DNA from: Planctomycetota bacterium
Lineage (GTDB): Bacteria > Planctomycetota > UBA1135 > JAKEFM01
Length of the DNA: 64,000 nucleotides
Reading direction: 5' to 3'
NCBI GenBank assembly: GCA_022616055.1
Contig: JAKEFM010000115.1
Span: forward strand, 1 to 64,000
The notes below the pieces were generated by a model that was not told the origin of the DNA, did not search any database, and worked only from the letters and a program-made list of their open reading frames with translations. The first letter of the stretch is position 1. Each line of letters opens with the position of its first letter. The position numbers and the translations under genes are program-made. Positions 1-9,459 of this stretch are shown one piece after another.

Positions 1-3000
1 ATTGAGGAAGTGACCCCGGACGCGGCGCAGGCCGCTCATCGTCTCCAGCGCGGCCTCGAGGCGCTCCACCGCTTCCAGGGTTCCGATCCAGCCCAGATCG
101 CGGGCGACCATCGTGCTGAGCAGCGAGAGCCCCAGGTTCGTCGGCGAGGTGCGGCGGGCTTCGACGGGAGAGGGATCCTCCTGGAAGTTGTCCGGCGGGA
201 GTCCGTGGTTGCGCGCGTCGACGAAGGTCTCGAAGAAGCGCCAGGTCCGCCGGGCGATGAGCCGCAGGGCGCGCGTCTCCTCGGAGGAGAGGACCTGGGA
301 CCTCGCGATCCTCGGGGGGGCGCTGATCCACCAGGCGAGGACGGGGGACGACGCCCAGAGGAGGACGAACGGCGCGGCGACGGGCCAGGCGCCCGGTCGG
401 AGCGCGACGAGGAGCGCGCCGGCTCCGGCGGCCAGCAGGACGCCGCCGCGGAGGTGCCAGGCGAAGACGCGGAGCCGCAGGTCGGCGCCGTAGTCCGCCT
501 GCGCGGCCGTCACCCACTCGAGGAGGTTCCGCTTCGTGACGTAGAGCCGGCCCAGGGTGCGGATCACGGCGTCCACCATGAGCCCGGCCTGGTGGGCGAG
601 CATGGCGACGGCGAGGAGCGTCTGCGACACGGCCGCGTGCACGTCGTGACCCACGGCGCGAAGGTGGCTCCGCTTGGAGATCCCCCGTCGCCGCGGGACG
701 AGGCCGTCGAGGACCGGGAGCACGGCCGGCAAGACGAGGGATCCGACGGACAGGCCGGTCCAGAGGAGAGGGGGAACGGCCGGCAGGATCCAGGCGCACA
801 CCGCCACCAGGAACGCCGCGGGCGCGGCGAGGCTTCGCCGGAGGTTGTCCACCATCTTCCATCGCCCATGCGGCGGGATGCGCGCCGACCGTCTCGCTCC
901 CGAGGCGTCGCGCGCGTGGCCCAGGATCCAGGGCAAGAGCTGCCAGTCCCCCCGTACCCATCGATGGTGGCGGCGGGCGGCCACCTCGTAATTCGTGGGG
1001 AATTCCTCGAACAGCTCCACGTCGGTCGCCAGGCCTGCGCGCGCGAACGAGCTCTCGAAGAGGTCGTGGCTGAGGAGCGCGTTCTCCGGCACCTTGCCCT
1101 CGAGGGCCGCCTCGAACGCGTCGACGTCGTAGATCCCCTTCCCCGTGTACGACCCCTCGCCGAAGAGGTCCTGATACACGTCGGAGACCGCGGCCGCGTA
1201 GGGGTCCACGCCTCCGGGACCGGAGAGGATCCGCTGATAGGTCGTGCTTCCGGGTCCCGTCGGCAAGGACGGCGTGAGCCGGGGCTGCAGGATCCCGTAG
1301 CCCTCGACGACGCGTCCCCTCCGGGGATCGAAGCGCGGCCGGTTCAGGGGGTGCGCCATCGCGCCGACCAGGCGGCGGGCGGTCCCCATGGGAAGCCGGG
1401 TGTCGGAATCCAGGGTGAGCACGTACCGGACGCCCGCCGGAACCGCGGGCGGCCGGCCTCGGATGGGAACGAACGTGGTGTCCCCGGCGCCGCGCAGGAG
1501 CCGGTTCAGCTCGTGGAGCTTGCCGCGCTTCCTCTCCCAGCCGATCCACTTGCCTTCCTTGTCGTTCCAGAGACGCCGACGATGCAGCAGGAGGAACCGC
1601 TCCCCGCCGCCCGGCGCGCTCCCGTACCGCGCGTTGAGGCGCGCGACGCCGTCGGCCAGCGTGGCGAGGAGTTCCGCGTCCCCGGGCGTGCTCTCCTCGG
1701 TCGCGTCCGCCCAGTCCGTGAGGAGGGCGAAGTGGAGGTGCCCCTCGGAGTTTGCGAGGTAGTGCACCTCGAGCCGCTCGAGCCGCCCCTCGATGTCGGT
1801 CCGGCGCGTGAGCAGCGTGGGCACGACGACCAGGGTCCGGAGCTCCGGGGGCACGCCCTCCGGAAGCTCGAGCTTGGGGAGCAGCCTGGGTGGGACGAGG
1901 AACGGAACCAGGCGGTGGACGAGCGACACCGCAAGGTCCGAGGCGGGCACCAGGCCGAGGATCCCCAGCAGGACGAGGATCCAGGGGGCCGCCCCCGCGG
2001 TCCCGGTCCCATACAGGAGGCCGGCGAGCAGGAGGGCGGTGAGGGCCGCGATCCCTCCCAGGTACCCGGTCATCGCGTGGGCGCGATAGGCGCGGCGGAG
2101 CCGGATGCGCAGGGGGACGCGGAACCCGAGGCGCCTCTCGAAGGCCCTCCGGCCCCCGGCCACGAGGTAGTACCCGGGGTCCTCCTCGGCGCGCCCGGGA
2201 ACGCCGGGAAGCGTCCGCGCTCGCGCGTTCTCCTGGCCCGCGCTCCGGGCGAGGAGCACCGCTTGCCGCGCCACCTCGATCTCGGATCGCCCCGAGCCCC
2301 GGGAGAGCAGCTCGATCCGCGCCCGGTACTCGTCCCGTGTCGTGAAGTCCATGGCGGCGAACCCGGGCGCGGTGCGGAGGACCTCGTCCGCCAGGCTGAC
2401 GCTCTCGAAGAGCCCGGGCCAGTCGACGGAGGACATCCATCGCATGCTGGTGATGATGTTCCGGACGGTGACGTTGGCCGCGGCCTGGGCATGGTGCTCC
2501 TCCGCGACCGCCTCGTCCGCGGAGGTCCCCTGGGCGCCGAGCTTCCCTTCGAGCCAGGCGAGGACCGGCATCGTCGAGGGGTCCTGGCCGCGAAGCCACT
2601 GGACGAGCTGCACGGCGAACGCGCGGGTCAGGAGGGCGTCGCTGAGACTGCTCAGGATCGCGTCCGGGCGCTCCACCGGCCGCTCGCTGAGACCGAGCAG
2701 GCGGTCCGCCAGCTCGTCGGCCCGGGCCCGCTCCTCGCGGGACTGGAGGATCTGCTGCGACAGCCGCCGCAGGTTCTCCACGAGAGCCACGCGGAGGTGG
2801 ATGGCGACCGCCCAGAGCTCCCCGATCGTCAGCGGCTGGATGCGCTGGTAGGCCCGGACGAATCGCTGGAGCGTCTCCATCTCGAAGCGACTGTCGGTGT
2901 GGGCGACGTAGGCCCAGGCCAGCCCGTAGACGCGCGGGTATCCCGCGAGGTGGCCCGCGCCGATCTTCGGCAGCAGGCGGTAGTAGCTCCCCGGGAGGTG

Positions 3001-3306
3001 ATCCCGGATCCCCCGGAGCTGCTCGTCCACGACGTGGAAGTTGTCGAGGATCCACTCCGCGGCGGGCGTGATCTCGCGCCTCGCCAGGGCGGTTTCGGCG
3101 ATGTTCCGATACCCCGCGAGGAGCACCCGCGCGTTCTCGCGAACCCGGAGGAGGAGATTCCGTCCCCGGGGGGCCTTCCCGGTCCCCCGATGGGCCGCAG
3201 CCAGGCTCTCCGCGTGCTGCTCCAGGCGCTCGATGCCGAAGAGCTCGGCACGGATCGGTTCCTCCACCGGGGAAGGACGGTCGAGGACGGCGATCGCGGC
3301 CCTCAT
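1..3306 (-). CDS. ndvB: Cyclic beta-1,2-glucan synthase-like protein (NdvB/ChvB type), C-terminus beyond window edge
   Basis: The frame from the ATG at 3306 stays open for 1102 codons to the window edge, so the C-terminal part (including any GH94 phosphorylase domain) is missing. NdvB-family enzymes polymerise glucose from UDP-glucose at the inner membrane and trim it into cyclic periplasmic glucans. The N-terminus (residues 15-35, ELFGIERLEQHAESLAAA) is typical of the family. Membrane segments lie near 412-434 and 440-465, with a second cluster near 828-870 and 950-1000. The GT84-like core between them shows D633-S-D635, the motif LLSHDLFE around D748, and RWVRGDWQ at 782-789. Residues 1033-1075 match the glucoamylase-like block (LPPDNFQEDP, RTSPTNLGL). 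The gene is divergent from the kinase gene at 3666. The start is supported by homology to the family N-terminus; the ribosome binding site is weak. Confidence 0.85.
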   Translation of the reverse strand, partial: MRAAIAVLDRPSPVEEPIRAELFGIERLEQHAESLAAAHRGTGKAPRGRNLLLRVRENARVLLAGYRNIAETALARREITPAAEWILDNFHVVDEQLRGIRDHLPGSYYRLLPKIGAGHLAGYPRVYGLAWAYVAHTDSRFEMETLQRFVRAYQRIQPLTIGELWAVAIHLRVALVENLRRLSQQILQSREERARADELADRLLGLSERPVERPDAILSSLSDALLTRAFAVQLVQWLRGQDPSTMPVLAWLEGKLGAQGTSADEAVAEEHHAQAAANVTVRNIITSMRWMSSVDWPGLFESVSLADEVLRTAPGFAAMDFTTRDEYRARIELLSRGSGRSEIEVARQAVLLARSAGQENARARTLPGVPGRAEEDPGYYLVAGGRRAFERRLGFRVPLRIRLRRAYRAHAMTGYLGGIAALTALLLAGLLYGTGTAGAAPWILVLLGILGLVPASDLAVSLVHRLVPFLVPPRLLPKLELPEGVPPELRTLVVVPTLLTRRTDIEGRLERLEVHYLANSEGHLHFALLTDWADATEESTPGDAELLATLADGVARLNARYGSAPGGGERFLLLHRRRLWNDKEGKWIGWERKRGKLHELNRLLRGAGDTTFVPIRGRPPAVPAGVRYVLTLDSDTRLPMGTARRLVGAMAHPLNRPRFDPRRGRVVEGYGILQPRLTPSLPTGPGSTTYQRILSGPGGVDPYAAAVSDVYQDLFGEGSYTGKGIYDVDAFEAALEGKVPENALLSHDLFESSFARAGLATDVELFEEFPTNYEVAARRHHRWVRGDWQLLPWILGHARDASGARRSARIPPHGRWKMVDNLRRSLAAPAAFLVAVCAWILPAVPPLLWTGLSVGSLVLPAVLPVLDGLVPRRRGISKRSHLRAVGHDVHAAVSQTLLAVAMLAHQAGLMVDAVIRTLGRLYVTKRNLLEWVTAAQADYGADLRLRVFAWHLRGGVLLAAGAGALLVALRPGAWPVAAPFVLLWASSPVLAWWISAPPRIARSQVLSSEETRALRLIARRTWRFFETFVDARNHGLPPDNFQEDPSPVEARRTSPTNLGLSLLSTMVARDLGWIGTLEAVERLEAALETMSGLRRVRGHFLN

Positions 3307-3665
3307 CTCGAGCGATCGTCCCCGGATGCCGGCAGGGTGGCCTCCTCCCCTTCTCCGGGCCAGTCGCTCGGTGCGTTCGACGGGGGAGAGGTCGGGAAGG
3401 GGGACGATGCTAGCGGGGAGTCCTCCATGCTGCCCAGAGGCATGGGGGGCATGGACGCGCGCGCCGACGAGGGAGGGAGCCGCTCCCCCTCCCCGGGGAA
3501 AGCGTCGCCCGCGCCTCGTCGGCGACGGCCGTCGATCGCGCGAGCGGGCCGCCCGCGAGGGGCTCCTGCGGGATCGCTGAATGGGGAGGCTCCCCGCCGG
3601 TCGGGGAAGGATTCCGGAATCTTCGTTTCCCAGGGGACGGAGGCCCGCTTATCCTCGAACGGGAA
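3307..3665. other. Divergent intergenic region, possible promoter and operator
   Basis: This 359-base gap separates the divergent ndvB-like and kinase genes. No coding frame is convincing. It holds a perfect 12-base palindrome GATTCCGGAATC (3610-3621), a short hairpin GGGGA-GGC-TCCCC (3583-3595), and a -10-like TATCCT (3650-3655). The palindrome lies where an operator just upstream of a -35 element could be. Function is inference. Confidence 0.35.
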
Positions 3666-6600
3666 GTGGAGAACCCGACCCCGATGCCCGCGTCCGCGGG
3701 GGGGTCGAGGCACCCTCTCGACCCGCCCCTGCGGACGACCCCCTCCGAGCGCGCCTGGGAGGAGTACCTCGAGGGCCTCCTCGCCGGCCGGCCGGAGGAC
3801 CTCGAGGCGTTCTGCGCGCGCCATCCGGAGGCCGGGCCGGAGGTCCGGCGGCGGCTCGAGGCCTTCCGGCGGATGCTCGCCCCGCCGCCGCGGGGCGAGG
3901 GGACCGGCGGGCCCTCCCCGGAGCCGGCCCTCCCCTTCGAGCGCCTCGGGGACTTCCGCCTCCTCCGGCGGCTCGGCGAGGGGGGGATGGGGGTCGTCTA
4001 CATCGCCCGGCAGGAATCGCTCGGTCGGCTCGTCGCGCTGAAGATCGTGCGCCCCGATCGGATGGGGAACCCGGAGGCGGCCGCGCGGTTCGAGCGCGAG
4101 GCGAAGTCCGTCGCCCGCCTCCGCCACCCGAACATCATCACCGTCTTCGCGACGGGAGAGGAAGGGGGGGTGCTCTACCTGGCGATGGAGCTCGTCCCCG
4201 GCCGAAGCCTCGAGGAGGTCCTTCGCGAGGAGGGAGGGGAGGAGATCCCGATCCCGGTCCGCGTCCGGTGGATCGCGGAGATCGCCCGCGCGCTCGGCTG
4301 CGTCCACCGCGCGGGCCTCATCCACCGGGACGTCAAACCCTCCAACATCCGCATCACGCCGGAGGGGCTGGCGCTCCTCGTCGACTTCGGCCTCGTCCGG
4401 CCGGCGAACGCCCGCGCGCTGACGCTCTCCGGGGAGTTCCGCGGGACCCCCTGCTACGCCTCCCCCGAGCAGGTGGCCGGCAAGGGGCTGCCGATCGGCC
4501 CGGCGACGGACCTCTACTCCCTCGGCTGCACCCTCTACGAGGCGGTGACGGGGAGCGTCCCGTTCCGGGCCGAGTCGACCGCGCAGCTCTTCGGCCAGAT
4601 CCTCACGAGGGATCCCCCCTCGCCGAGGCGGGCGAACCCCTCGATCTCCCGCGACCTCGAGACGGTGATCCTGAAGGCCCTCGAGAAGGACCCGGGCCGA
4701 CGCTACCGCACGGCGGAGGAGTTCGCCGAGGACCTCGACGCGCTCCTCGAGATCCGGCCGATCCGCGCCCGCCCGTCCGGGCCGGCGACCCGCTTCGCGC
4801 GCTGGATCCGGCGCCGCCCCGAGCCCGCCCTCGCAGTCGGGGCGATCCTGGCCGCCGTGGGGTTCGCGGGGATCTCCGCCCTCGTGAGCCGCCGCTCCGC
4901 GGAGCGGGCGTTCCAGAGCGACCTCGCCGCGGCGGAGGGCTCCCTGGAGGAGGGGGACTTCGAGGGCGCGCTCGCGGCGATCGACCACGCCCTCGGGAAG
5001 AGGCCCGCCGATCCGGAGGCGACGCGCCGGCGCGACGAGGTCGTGCAGGCGCGCCGGCGGGAGGGGGCCCGGCGGGCGCTCGGGGAGGCCCGCCGCGCCC
5101 TCGAGGACTACGGCCGGCTCCGCGCGGAGCTCGGCCCGATCCACCGGCGGATCGACGAGCTCCGGGCGAGGGCCGAGACCTCCCGTCTCTCCCCGGGGGA
5201 GCGCGAGGATCTCCAGGGGGACCTCGCCCGGCTTCGCCGCATCGGCGCGGAGTCGGAGGAGCACGGGTTGACGATCCTCGAGGCGCTGAAGCGCGCCGCC
5301 CGCGACGATCCGGAGGACCCCGAGGTCCGCGCCGCGTTCGCGAGCCTCTACCTCGAGAAGTGGCGCGAGGCCCACGCGGCGGGGGACCGCGTCGCGGAGG
5401 AGATGTACAGAGGGAAGGTGGTCGAGTTCGACGGGAGGGGCGCGCTCCGGGAGGAGATCGAGGGGGGAGGAACCCTCGCGATCGACGGGGTGCCGCAGGG
5501 GGCGGAGGCCTTCCTCTTCCGCTACGAGCCGCAGGCGGCGGTCCGGGCGGGCGGGGAGACGCGGCTCGTCCCCGTCCCCTTCCACCCCGCCCGCGGCCTC
5601 CTCCGCGGGGAAGAGGGAAGCGGGGGAGGCGCGAAGGAGGAGCCCTCCCCGCCCGGCCCCGGCAGCGTCGTGCTCCGCGTCGAGCGCGTCGCGCCGGACT
5701 CTCCGGCCGAACGGGCGGGGATCCGTCCGGAGGAGCTCGTCCTCTCCGTCGCCGGCGTGGAGGTGGAGGAGGGGGTCTTCGCCGTCCACCCGCAGCCGAA
5801 CGGCCCCGCGGCGCAGGCGGGCGTCCGGTCCTTCGACCGGATCGCGAGGATCGCCGGACAGCGCGTGCAGGGGGTGCACACGCTCGAGCAGGCCTACGAG
5901 GACCTCCCCGCGGGGGAGAACTTCAAGGTCGTCTTCCAGCGGGGAGGCGCCGAGCTCCGCGTCGCGGCGACGAAGAGCGGCTCGGGCCTGCCGGCCGACC
6001 TCGGGACCTCCCTCCTCCCGGCCGAGGAGGCGCTGCGGGCCGATCCGTTCCCCGAGGATCTGGTCGAGGTCCGCTGGTGGTCGGGGGGGCGGATCCGCAG
6101 GACTTCGTTCGCGGGCCCGCCGCCGATCGGGCTGCGCCTCGCGCGCACGGCCTACCCGCTCCTCCTCTCCCCCGACAATTCCGTCGGCTTCCTCCCGGTC
6201 TCGCCCCTTCGAGCCCCCCCCGGCTCCTACCTCCTCGTCCTGCGCCACTGGGGGCACGAGACGCTGCGCCGGCCGGTCGTCCTCCGGCGGGGGGAGGAGG
6301 TCCGCGTCCGCGTGGAGATGCTCGCCGAGGGCTCCACACCCGAGGGTCTCGTCTGGATCCCGCCGGGACCGTTCCTCTCGGGAGGCGGGCTCGGCGCGAT
6401 CGGCTCGGTCGAGGAGAGCGTGCGCGAGATGCCCGGCTTCTGGATCTCCCGCAACGAGGTGACGGTCGGGGAATACGCCGAGTTCCTGAACGACCCCTCG
6501 ACCCTCGCGGAGGTGAAGGAGTCCGTGGGCCGGGGATCGGCGATCCGGGTGCCGCGGGGCGAGGACCTCCCGGGAGGGCTCTGGAGGCTCGAGGGGGGCC

Positions 6601-7103
6601 GCTACGTCCCCGCGCAGGACCCGCGCTGGCCCGTCCTCGGCGTCTCGTGGGAGGACGCGGACGCCTATTGCCGGTGGAGACAGTCGACGGAGCGGGCGGG
6701 CGATCGGGACCAGGTCTACGACCTCCCCGCCGAGGAGGAGTGGTGCAAGGCGGCCCGCGGCGTCGACGGCCGCGACTTCCCCTGGGGGAGCGAGTTCGAC
6801 TGGAGCTTCTGCCTCGGCGGCTGGTTCCCCCCCGAATCGAAGCACCCCGAGCCGGTCGGCCGTCACGTGCGGGGGGCCTCCGTGTGGGAGGTGATGGACC
6901 TCGAGGCGGGCGCCCGAGAGTGGTGCTCGGGCTGGACGGACGAGGGGCGGACCCACCACCCGAGCCGCGGAGCGTCCTGGGCCCACCGCAGCCCGCTCGC
7001 CTTCCACGTCGAGCATCGCTCCGGCTCGCCTCCCTCCGAGGCCACGCGCTACACGGGATTCCGCGTGGTCCTCCGCCCGGCCCCGCCGACCCCGCCGCGC
7101 TGA
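3666..7103 (+). CDS. Transmembrane Ser/Thr protein kinase with PDZ-like and C-terminal FGE-sulfatase-type domains
   Basis: The order is a Hanks-type kinase (about residues 95-370), one transmembrane helix (about 385-405), a charged helical region (410-620), two PDZ-like segments (about 665-775) and a C-terminal formylglycine-generating-enzyme-like domain (about 890-1143). Kinase motifs are intact: the glycine-rich loop [11 protein letters not shown]126, HRDVKPSN with catalytic D222, DFG at D240, and the activation segment [10 protein letters not shown]. The FGE part shows [34 protein letters not shown] and the closing TGFRVVLRP. The kinase should face the cytoplasm and the PDZ/FGE part the periplasm, implying signalling from envelope to cytoplasm. 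The longest frame starts at GTG 3666; ATG 3684 with an upstream GGAG is an equally likely start. It ends 7 bases from the convergent sigma-factor gene. Confidence 0.9.
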   Translation: MENPTPMPASAGGSRHPLDPPLRTTPSERAWEEYLEGLLAGRPEDLEAFCARHPEAGPEVRRRLEAFRRMLAPPPRGEGTGGPSPEPALPFERLGDFRLLRRLGEGGMGVVYIARQESLGRLVALKIVRPDRMGNPEAAARFEREAKSVARLRHPNIITVFATGEEGGVLYLAMELVPGRSLEEVLREEGGEEIPIPVRVRWIAEIARALGCVHRAGLIHRDVKPSNIRITPEGLALLVDFGLVRPANARALTLSGEFRGTPCYASPEQVAGKGLPIGPATDLYSLGCTLYEAVTGSVPFRAESTAQLFGQILTRDPPSPRRANPSISRDLETVILKALEKDPGRRYRTAEEFAEDLDALLEIRPIRARPSGPATRFARWIRRRPEPALAVGAILAAVGFAGISALVSRRSAERAFQSDLAAAEGSLEEGDFEGALAAIDHALGKRPADPEATRRRDEVVQARRREGARRALGEARRALEDYGRLRAELGPIHRRIDELRARAETSRLSPGEREDLQGDLARLRRIGAESEEHGLTILEALKRAARDDPEDPEVRAAFASLYLEKWREAHAAGDRVAEEMYRGKVVEFDGRGALREEIEGGGTLAIDGVPQGAEAFLFRYEPQAAVRAGGETRLVPVPFHPARGLLRGEEGSGGGAKEEPSPPGPGSVVLRVERVAPDSPAERAGIRPEELVLSVAGVEVEEGVFAVHPQPNGPAAQAGVRSFDRIARIAGQRVQGVHTLEQAYEDLPAGENFKVVFQRGGAELRVAATKSGSGLPADLGTSLLPAEEALRADPFPEDLVEVRWWSGGRIRRTSFAGPPPIGLRLARTAYPLLLSPDNSVGFLPVSPLRAPPGSYLLVLRHWGHETLRRPVVLRRGEEVRVRVEMLAEGSTPEGLVWIPPGPFLSGGGLGAIGSVEESVREMPGFWISRNEVTVGEYAEFLNDPSTLAEVKESVGRGSAIRVPRGEDLPGGLWRLEGGRYVPAQDPRWPVLGVSWEDADAYCRWRQSTERAGDRDQVYDLPAEEEWCKAARGVDGRDFPWGSEFDWSFCLGGWFPPESKHPEPVGRHVRGASVWEVMDLEAGAREWCSGWTDEGRTHHPSRGASWAHRSPLAFHVEHRSGSPPSEATRYTGFRVVLRPAPPTPPR

Positions 7104-7110
7104 CGCTCCC

Positions 7111-7710
7111 CTATCCCGACGAGCGCCCGCTCCGCCTGGAGATCGCCTCGAAGGCCGCCCGGAAGCGCTCGAGCGCCCGCAGTCTCACCCGGCCGGCCGA
7201 CTCCCGCGAGAGCCCGAGGCGACGCGCGACCTCCTCGACGGGGATCCCCTCGCTCGACCACTGGAGGAGGACCCGGTCCCTCGGGAGGAGGACGGCGATC
7301 GCCTGCCCGACCTGGCCCAGCTCCTCCCTCCGGAGGAGCTCCGTCCGGGGCCCCGCCCCCAGCGCAGTCGGCTCCCGGACCGGCGACCCGCCTCCGAGGG
7401 TCGTCGCGGTGAGCCGGCTCGGGTTCCCGGCCCGGCGGCCCCGCACGGACCAGTAGCGGCGGCGCCTGGCGAGGTGGCCGCGCGCCACGCGCACGATCCA
7501 CCCCTGGAATTCCCTTTCCCCCCCGTAGACGAACCGGTCCTCCTCCATCAGCGCGCGCAGGTGGATTCCCTGGACGAGGTCCTCGTCGCTCTCGTAGCGC
7601 AGCAGCCCGGCGGCGCGGCGGCGGACGAACCGGAGCAGCCTCCCCCGGTGGGCATCCAGGAGGGAGGCGAGGGGGGGGACGCCTCCAGGGGTCGGTTCGG
7701 TCCGTTGCAA
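7111..7710 (-). CDS. ECF-type RNA polymerase sigma factor
   Basis: This protein of about 199 residues would direct RNA polymerase to a specific promoter set. Region 2 is seen early (LLDAHRGRLLRFVRRR, then ESDEDLVQGIHLRAL, then GWIVRVARGHLARRRR). Region 4 lies near the C-terminus (LPRDRVLLQWSSEGIPVEEV, then ARRLGLSRESAGRVRLRALE), a typical helix-turn-helix. The open frame continues far upstream, but homology begins only here. The TTG at 7710 has a GGAG eight bases upstream, which decides the start. No anti-sigma gene is adjacent; the convergent kinase gene is the nearest possible regulator, which would be inference. Confidence 0.85.
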   Translation of the reverse strand: MQRTEPTPGGVPPLASLLDAHRGRLLRFVRRRAAGLLRYESDEDLVQGIHLRALMEEDRFVYGGEREFQGWIVRVARGHLARRRRYWSVRGRRAGNPSRLTATTLGGGSPVREPTALGAGPRTELLRREELGQVGQAIAVLLPRDRVLLQWSSEGIPVEEVARRLGLSRESAGRVRLRALERFRAAFEAISRRSGRSSG

Positions 7711-8006
7711 GGATCGGGCTCCGGGGCCGCCGCCGCGACGAGGCGGGCACGCGGCCCCTCCATCATCCGCGACGTTCCGGAGGCCGGCCAGCCCGGGGGG
7801 TGTTGCGCTCGGGGCTGGAAGAAGCCTGTCCGATTTCGGGGTCCAAGGGTCATCTAAGGGGTAGGCAGGGCGACGGACCTCGGGCCGAGGCACTGCAGGG
7901 CGGTTGGCCTCCCCCGTTGTGAGGGGCTGTTCGTCGCCTTGCTGATCCCCGCGGGGCCGCCCGGGTCCGATCCGCCCCGGCGGCTCGGCGGGGAGCCTTC
8001 TCGCGT
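7711..8006. other. Intergenic region upstream of the sigma-factor gene
   Basis: About 296 bases lie between the thioredoxin/propeller gene and the sigma-factor start. The sigma frame happens to be open through this stretch, but the translation is low-complexity and has no recognisable domain. It probably holds the sigma gene's promoter. I see no clear hairpin or RNA gene. Confidence 0.3.
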
Positions 8007-9152
8007 TCAGGGGCGCTTGGGGAGGGTGAGGCGATGAATCGGCGTGCCCCCGGAACCCACCTGGACGAGCCGATGGTAGCGGTCGTAGTCGTGGAGCGGC
8101 CGTTCGAGGATCCAGTAGGAGCCCGAGCCGAATGCGAGCGACCGGACGCCGAGCTTCACGGGAGTCTTCGCGACGATCCCGCCGGCCTCGGGATCGACGA
8201 AGAGGAGGAAGGTGTCGCTCCCGACGACGAAGGAGCGGCCGTCGAACTCGAGTCCCGTGAGCCACCTCGCGCCGCAGTCGATCTCCTTCACCTGCTTCCC
8301 CGTGTGTGGATCGAGCCCGTGGATCGTCCCCGAGGGACCGTGGAGCACCCAGAGCTTCCCCTCGCCCCAGGCGATGCCCATCGCGGCGCTCCCGGAGCCC
8401 GGGTCGTTCTCCGCCGTCGCGATCGTGCGCGTCACGTTCCCCGTCCCGGGATCGAGCTGGCGGATCGGCTCGCCCTTGGTCCACCCGTACGGGACTGCGT
8501 AGAGGACCTTCCCGTCCGTGCACAGGTCGGTGATCCCCCACTCGAGAGGGTACGACCCTCGCCGCTCCCCCGACCCCGGATCGAGGCGGAAGAGGGTCGT
8601 CCCCTGGACGACCCAGAGGTCCTCGCCGAGGAGGGCGATGCCGTTCGGCATCTCCTTCGACGGGGAGGGGATCGTCGCGACCTCCCCTTCCTCGCAGATC
8701 CGGACGGGCCTCGGCGCGGGGGCGTCCCACTCCTCCCCCTTGCGGTAGAGGTCGAACCGCCGGAGCGCCTCCCCGAGCTCGGAGGCCAGATCCACGCCCG
8801 TCTTGAACCCGGCCCAGCGGTGGATCCTCTCCTGTTTCGAACTGACGACGAGGAGGGTCGGGGTGGAGGTGACGTTGAACGTCTTCGTCAGCTCCGGGGC
8901 GCGCCCCCGGTCCGCCTCGACCCAGACGAACCGCTTCGCGAGCGCCGCGACCGCGGCGTCGGGGAAGCTCTCCTTCTCGAGCTTCCGGCACCAGGGTCAG
9001 CCATCGGACGTGAAGTAGAGGAGGACGGGCCGGCCGTCCCGCTCGGACCGCGCGGCCGCGCTCGGGAGGTCCTTCTCCCAGGAGATCCCGTGCTTCTACT
9101 CCTCGCCGCGGAGCCCCGCGCCGAGGATCAGGAGAAGGGAGGTCGCGATCAT
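8007..9152 (-). CDS. Secreted thioredoxin-fold plus beta-propeller protein with in-frame UAG and UGA; candidate selenoprotein
   Basis: From ATG 9152 the frame gives a short signal peptide (MIATSLLLILGAGLRGEE), a UAG at codon 19, a thioredoxin-like domain (RPVLLYFTSDG-UGA-PWCRKLE, with the UGA as codon 52) and a propeller of about 250 residues with repeated DPG/DPHTGK-type strands, ending at 8007. The UGA occupies the first position of a CxxC redox motif, giving UGA-P-W-C55. A hairpin follows it (8963-8986). Homology is continuous across both stops, with no frameshift. Gene callers would probably report only 8007-8795 from a GTG. Readings: a selenoprotein with a separate amber mutation or sequencing error, or a recent pseudogene. 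The HTH gene at 9193-9459 is 40 bases upstream on the same strand. Confidence 0.6.
8963..8986 (-). promoter_or_regulatory. SECIS-like hairpin after in-frame UGA
   Basis: On the minus strand the UGA at 8999-8997 is followed by 10 bases, then a perfect 8-bp stem GGAAGCTC/GAGCTTCC with an 8-base loop GAGAAGGA. The loop starts 18 bases after the UGA and begins with G. This fits the general bacterial SECIS layout: a hairpin immediately downstream, loop about 16-37 nt after the UGA, G in the first two loop positions. Hairpins are common in GC-rich DNA, so function is inference. Confidence 0.5.
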
Positions 9153-9192
9153 GGGCCGGGCGGCATCCTACCTCCCCGCGGCCCTCCCCCCC

Positions 9193-9459
9193 TCACTCGA
9201 CGACGTAGATCTCCTCGGCGGTCCTCGCGAGCGCCGGCCGCGGGGGGCGACGCGGAGGGCGCGGCGGAGGCGGGGCGGACCTCGCTCGCCTGCGCGGCGC
9301 TGCCGCCCGGGCCTTCCTCCCTCCAGCCAGGAACCGGTCGAGCTCCTCCTTCAGGAACCGGAAGGAGCGCCCCACCTTGACCCCGGGGAGCCTCCCCACG
9401 CGGACCATCGCCGCGATCGTCTTGCGCGTCACGCGGAGGTAGCGCTCGACCTCCTCCAT
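9193..9459 (-). CDS. Small excisionase-type (MerR/HTH_17-like) DNA-binding protein
   Basis: This 88-residue protein is one winged-helix domain (residues 1-45: MEEVERYLRV, then VGRLPGVKVGRSFRF, then KEELDRFL) followed by an Arg/Pro/Ala-rich tail. The sequence matches the excisionase/helix-turn-helix 17 family, which binds DNA as a small regulator or recombination factor. The start at ATG 9459 is favoured by AGGAGG eight bases upstream. ATG 9465 and GTG 9513 are in-frame alternatives that would add 2 or 18 residues. No integrase is nearby, so a regulatory role for the divergent 9749 gene or the downstream thioredoxin gene is more likely than excision; this is inference. Confidence 0.75.
   Translation of the reverse strand: MEEVERYLRVTRKTIAAMVRVGRLPGVKVGRSFRFLKEELDRFLAGGRKARAAAPRRRARSAPPPPRPPRRPPRPALARTAEEIYVVE

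Noticed and set aside
3583-3595. GGGGA-GGC-TCCCC as a transcription terminator.
   Set aside because: It lies between two divergent genes, so there is no transcript end to serve.
10-4041. Very long open frames opposite real genes (for example 1343 codons on plus here, and 1559 codons before 35568 on plus).
   Set aside because: They are shadows created by the GC-rich third-position bias. Translations are Arg/Gly/Pro-rich without domains, while the opposite strand encodes recognisable proteins.
7711-8991. The sigma-factor frame is open for over 400 codons further upstream.
   Set aside because: That stretch overlaps the thioredoxin/propeller gene in another frame and shows no domain; the TTG 7710 start has a ribosome binding site.
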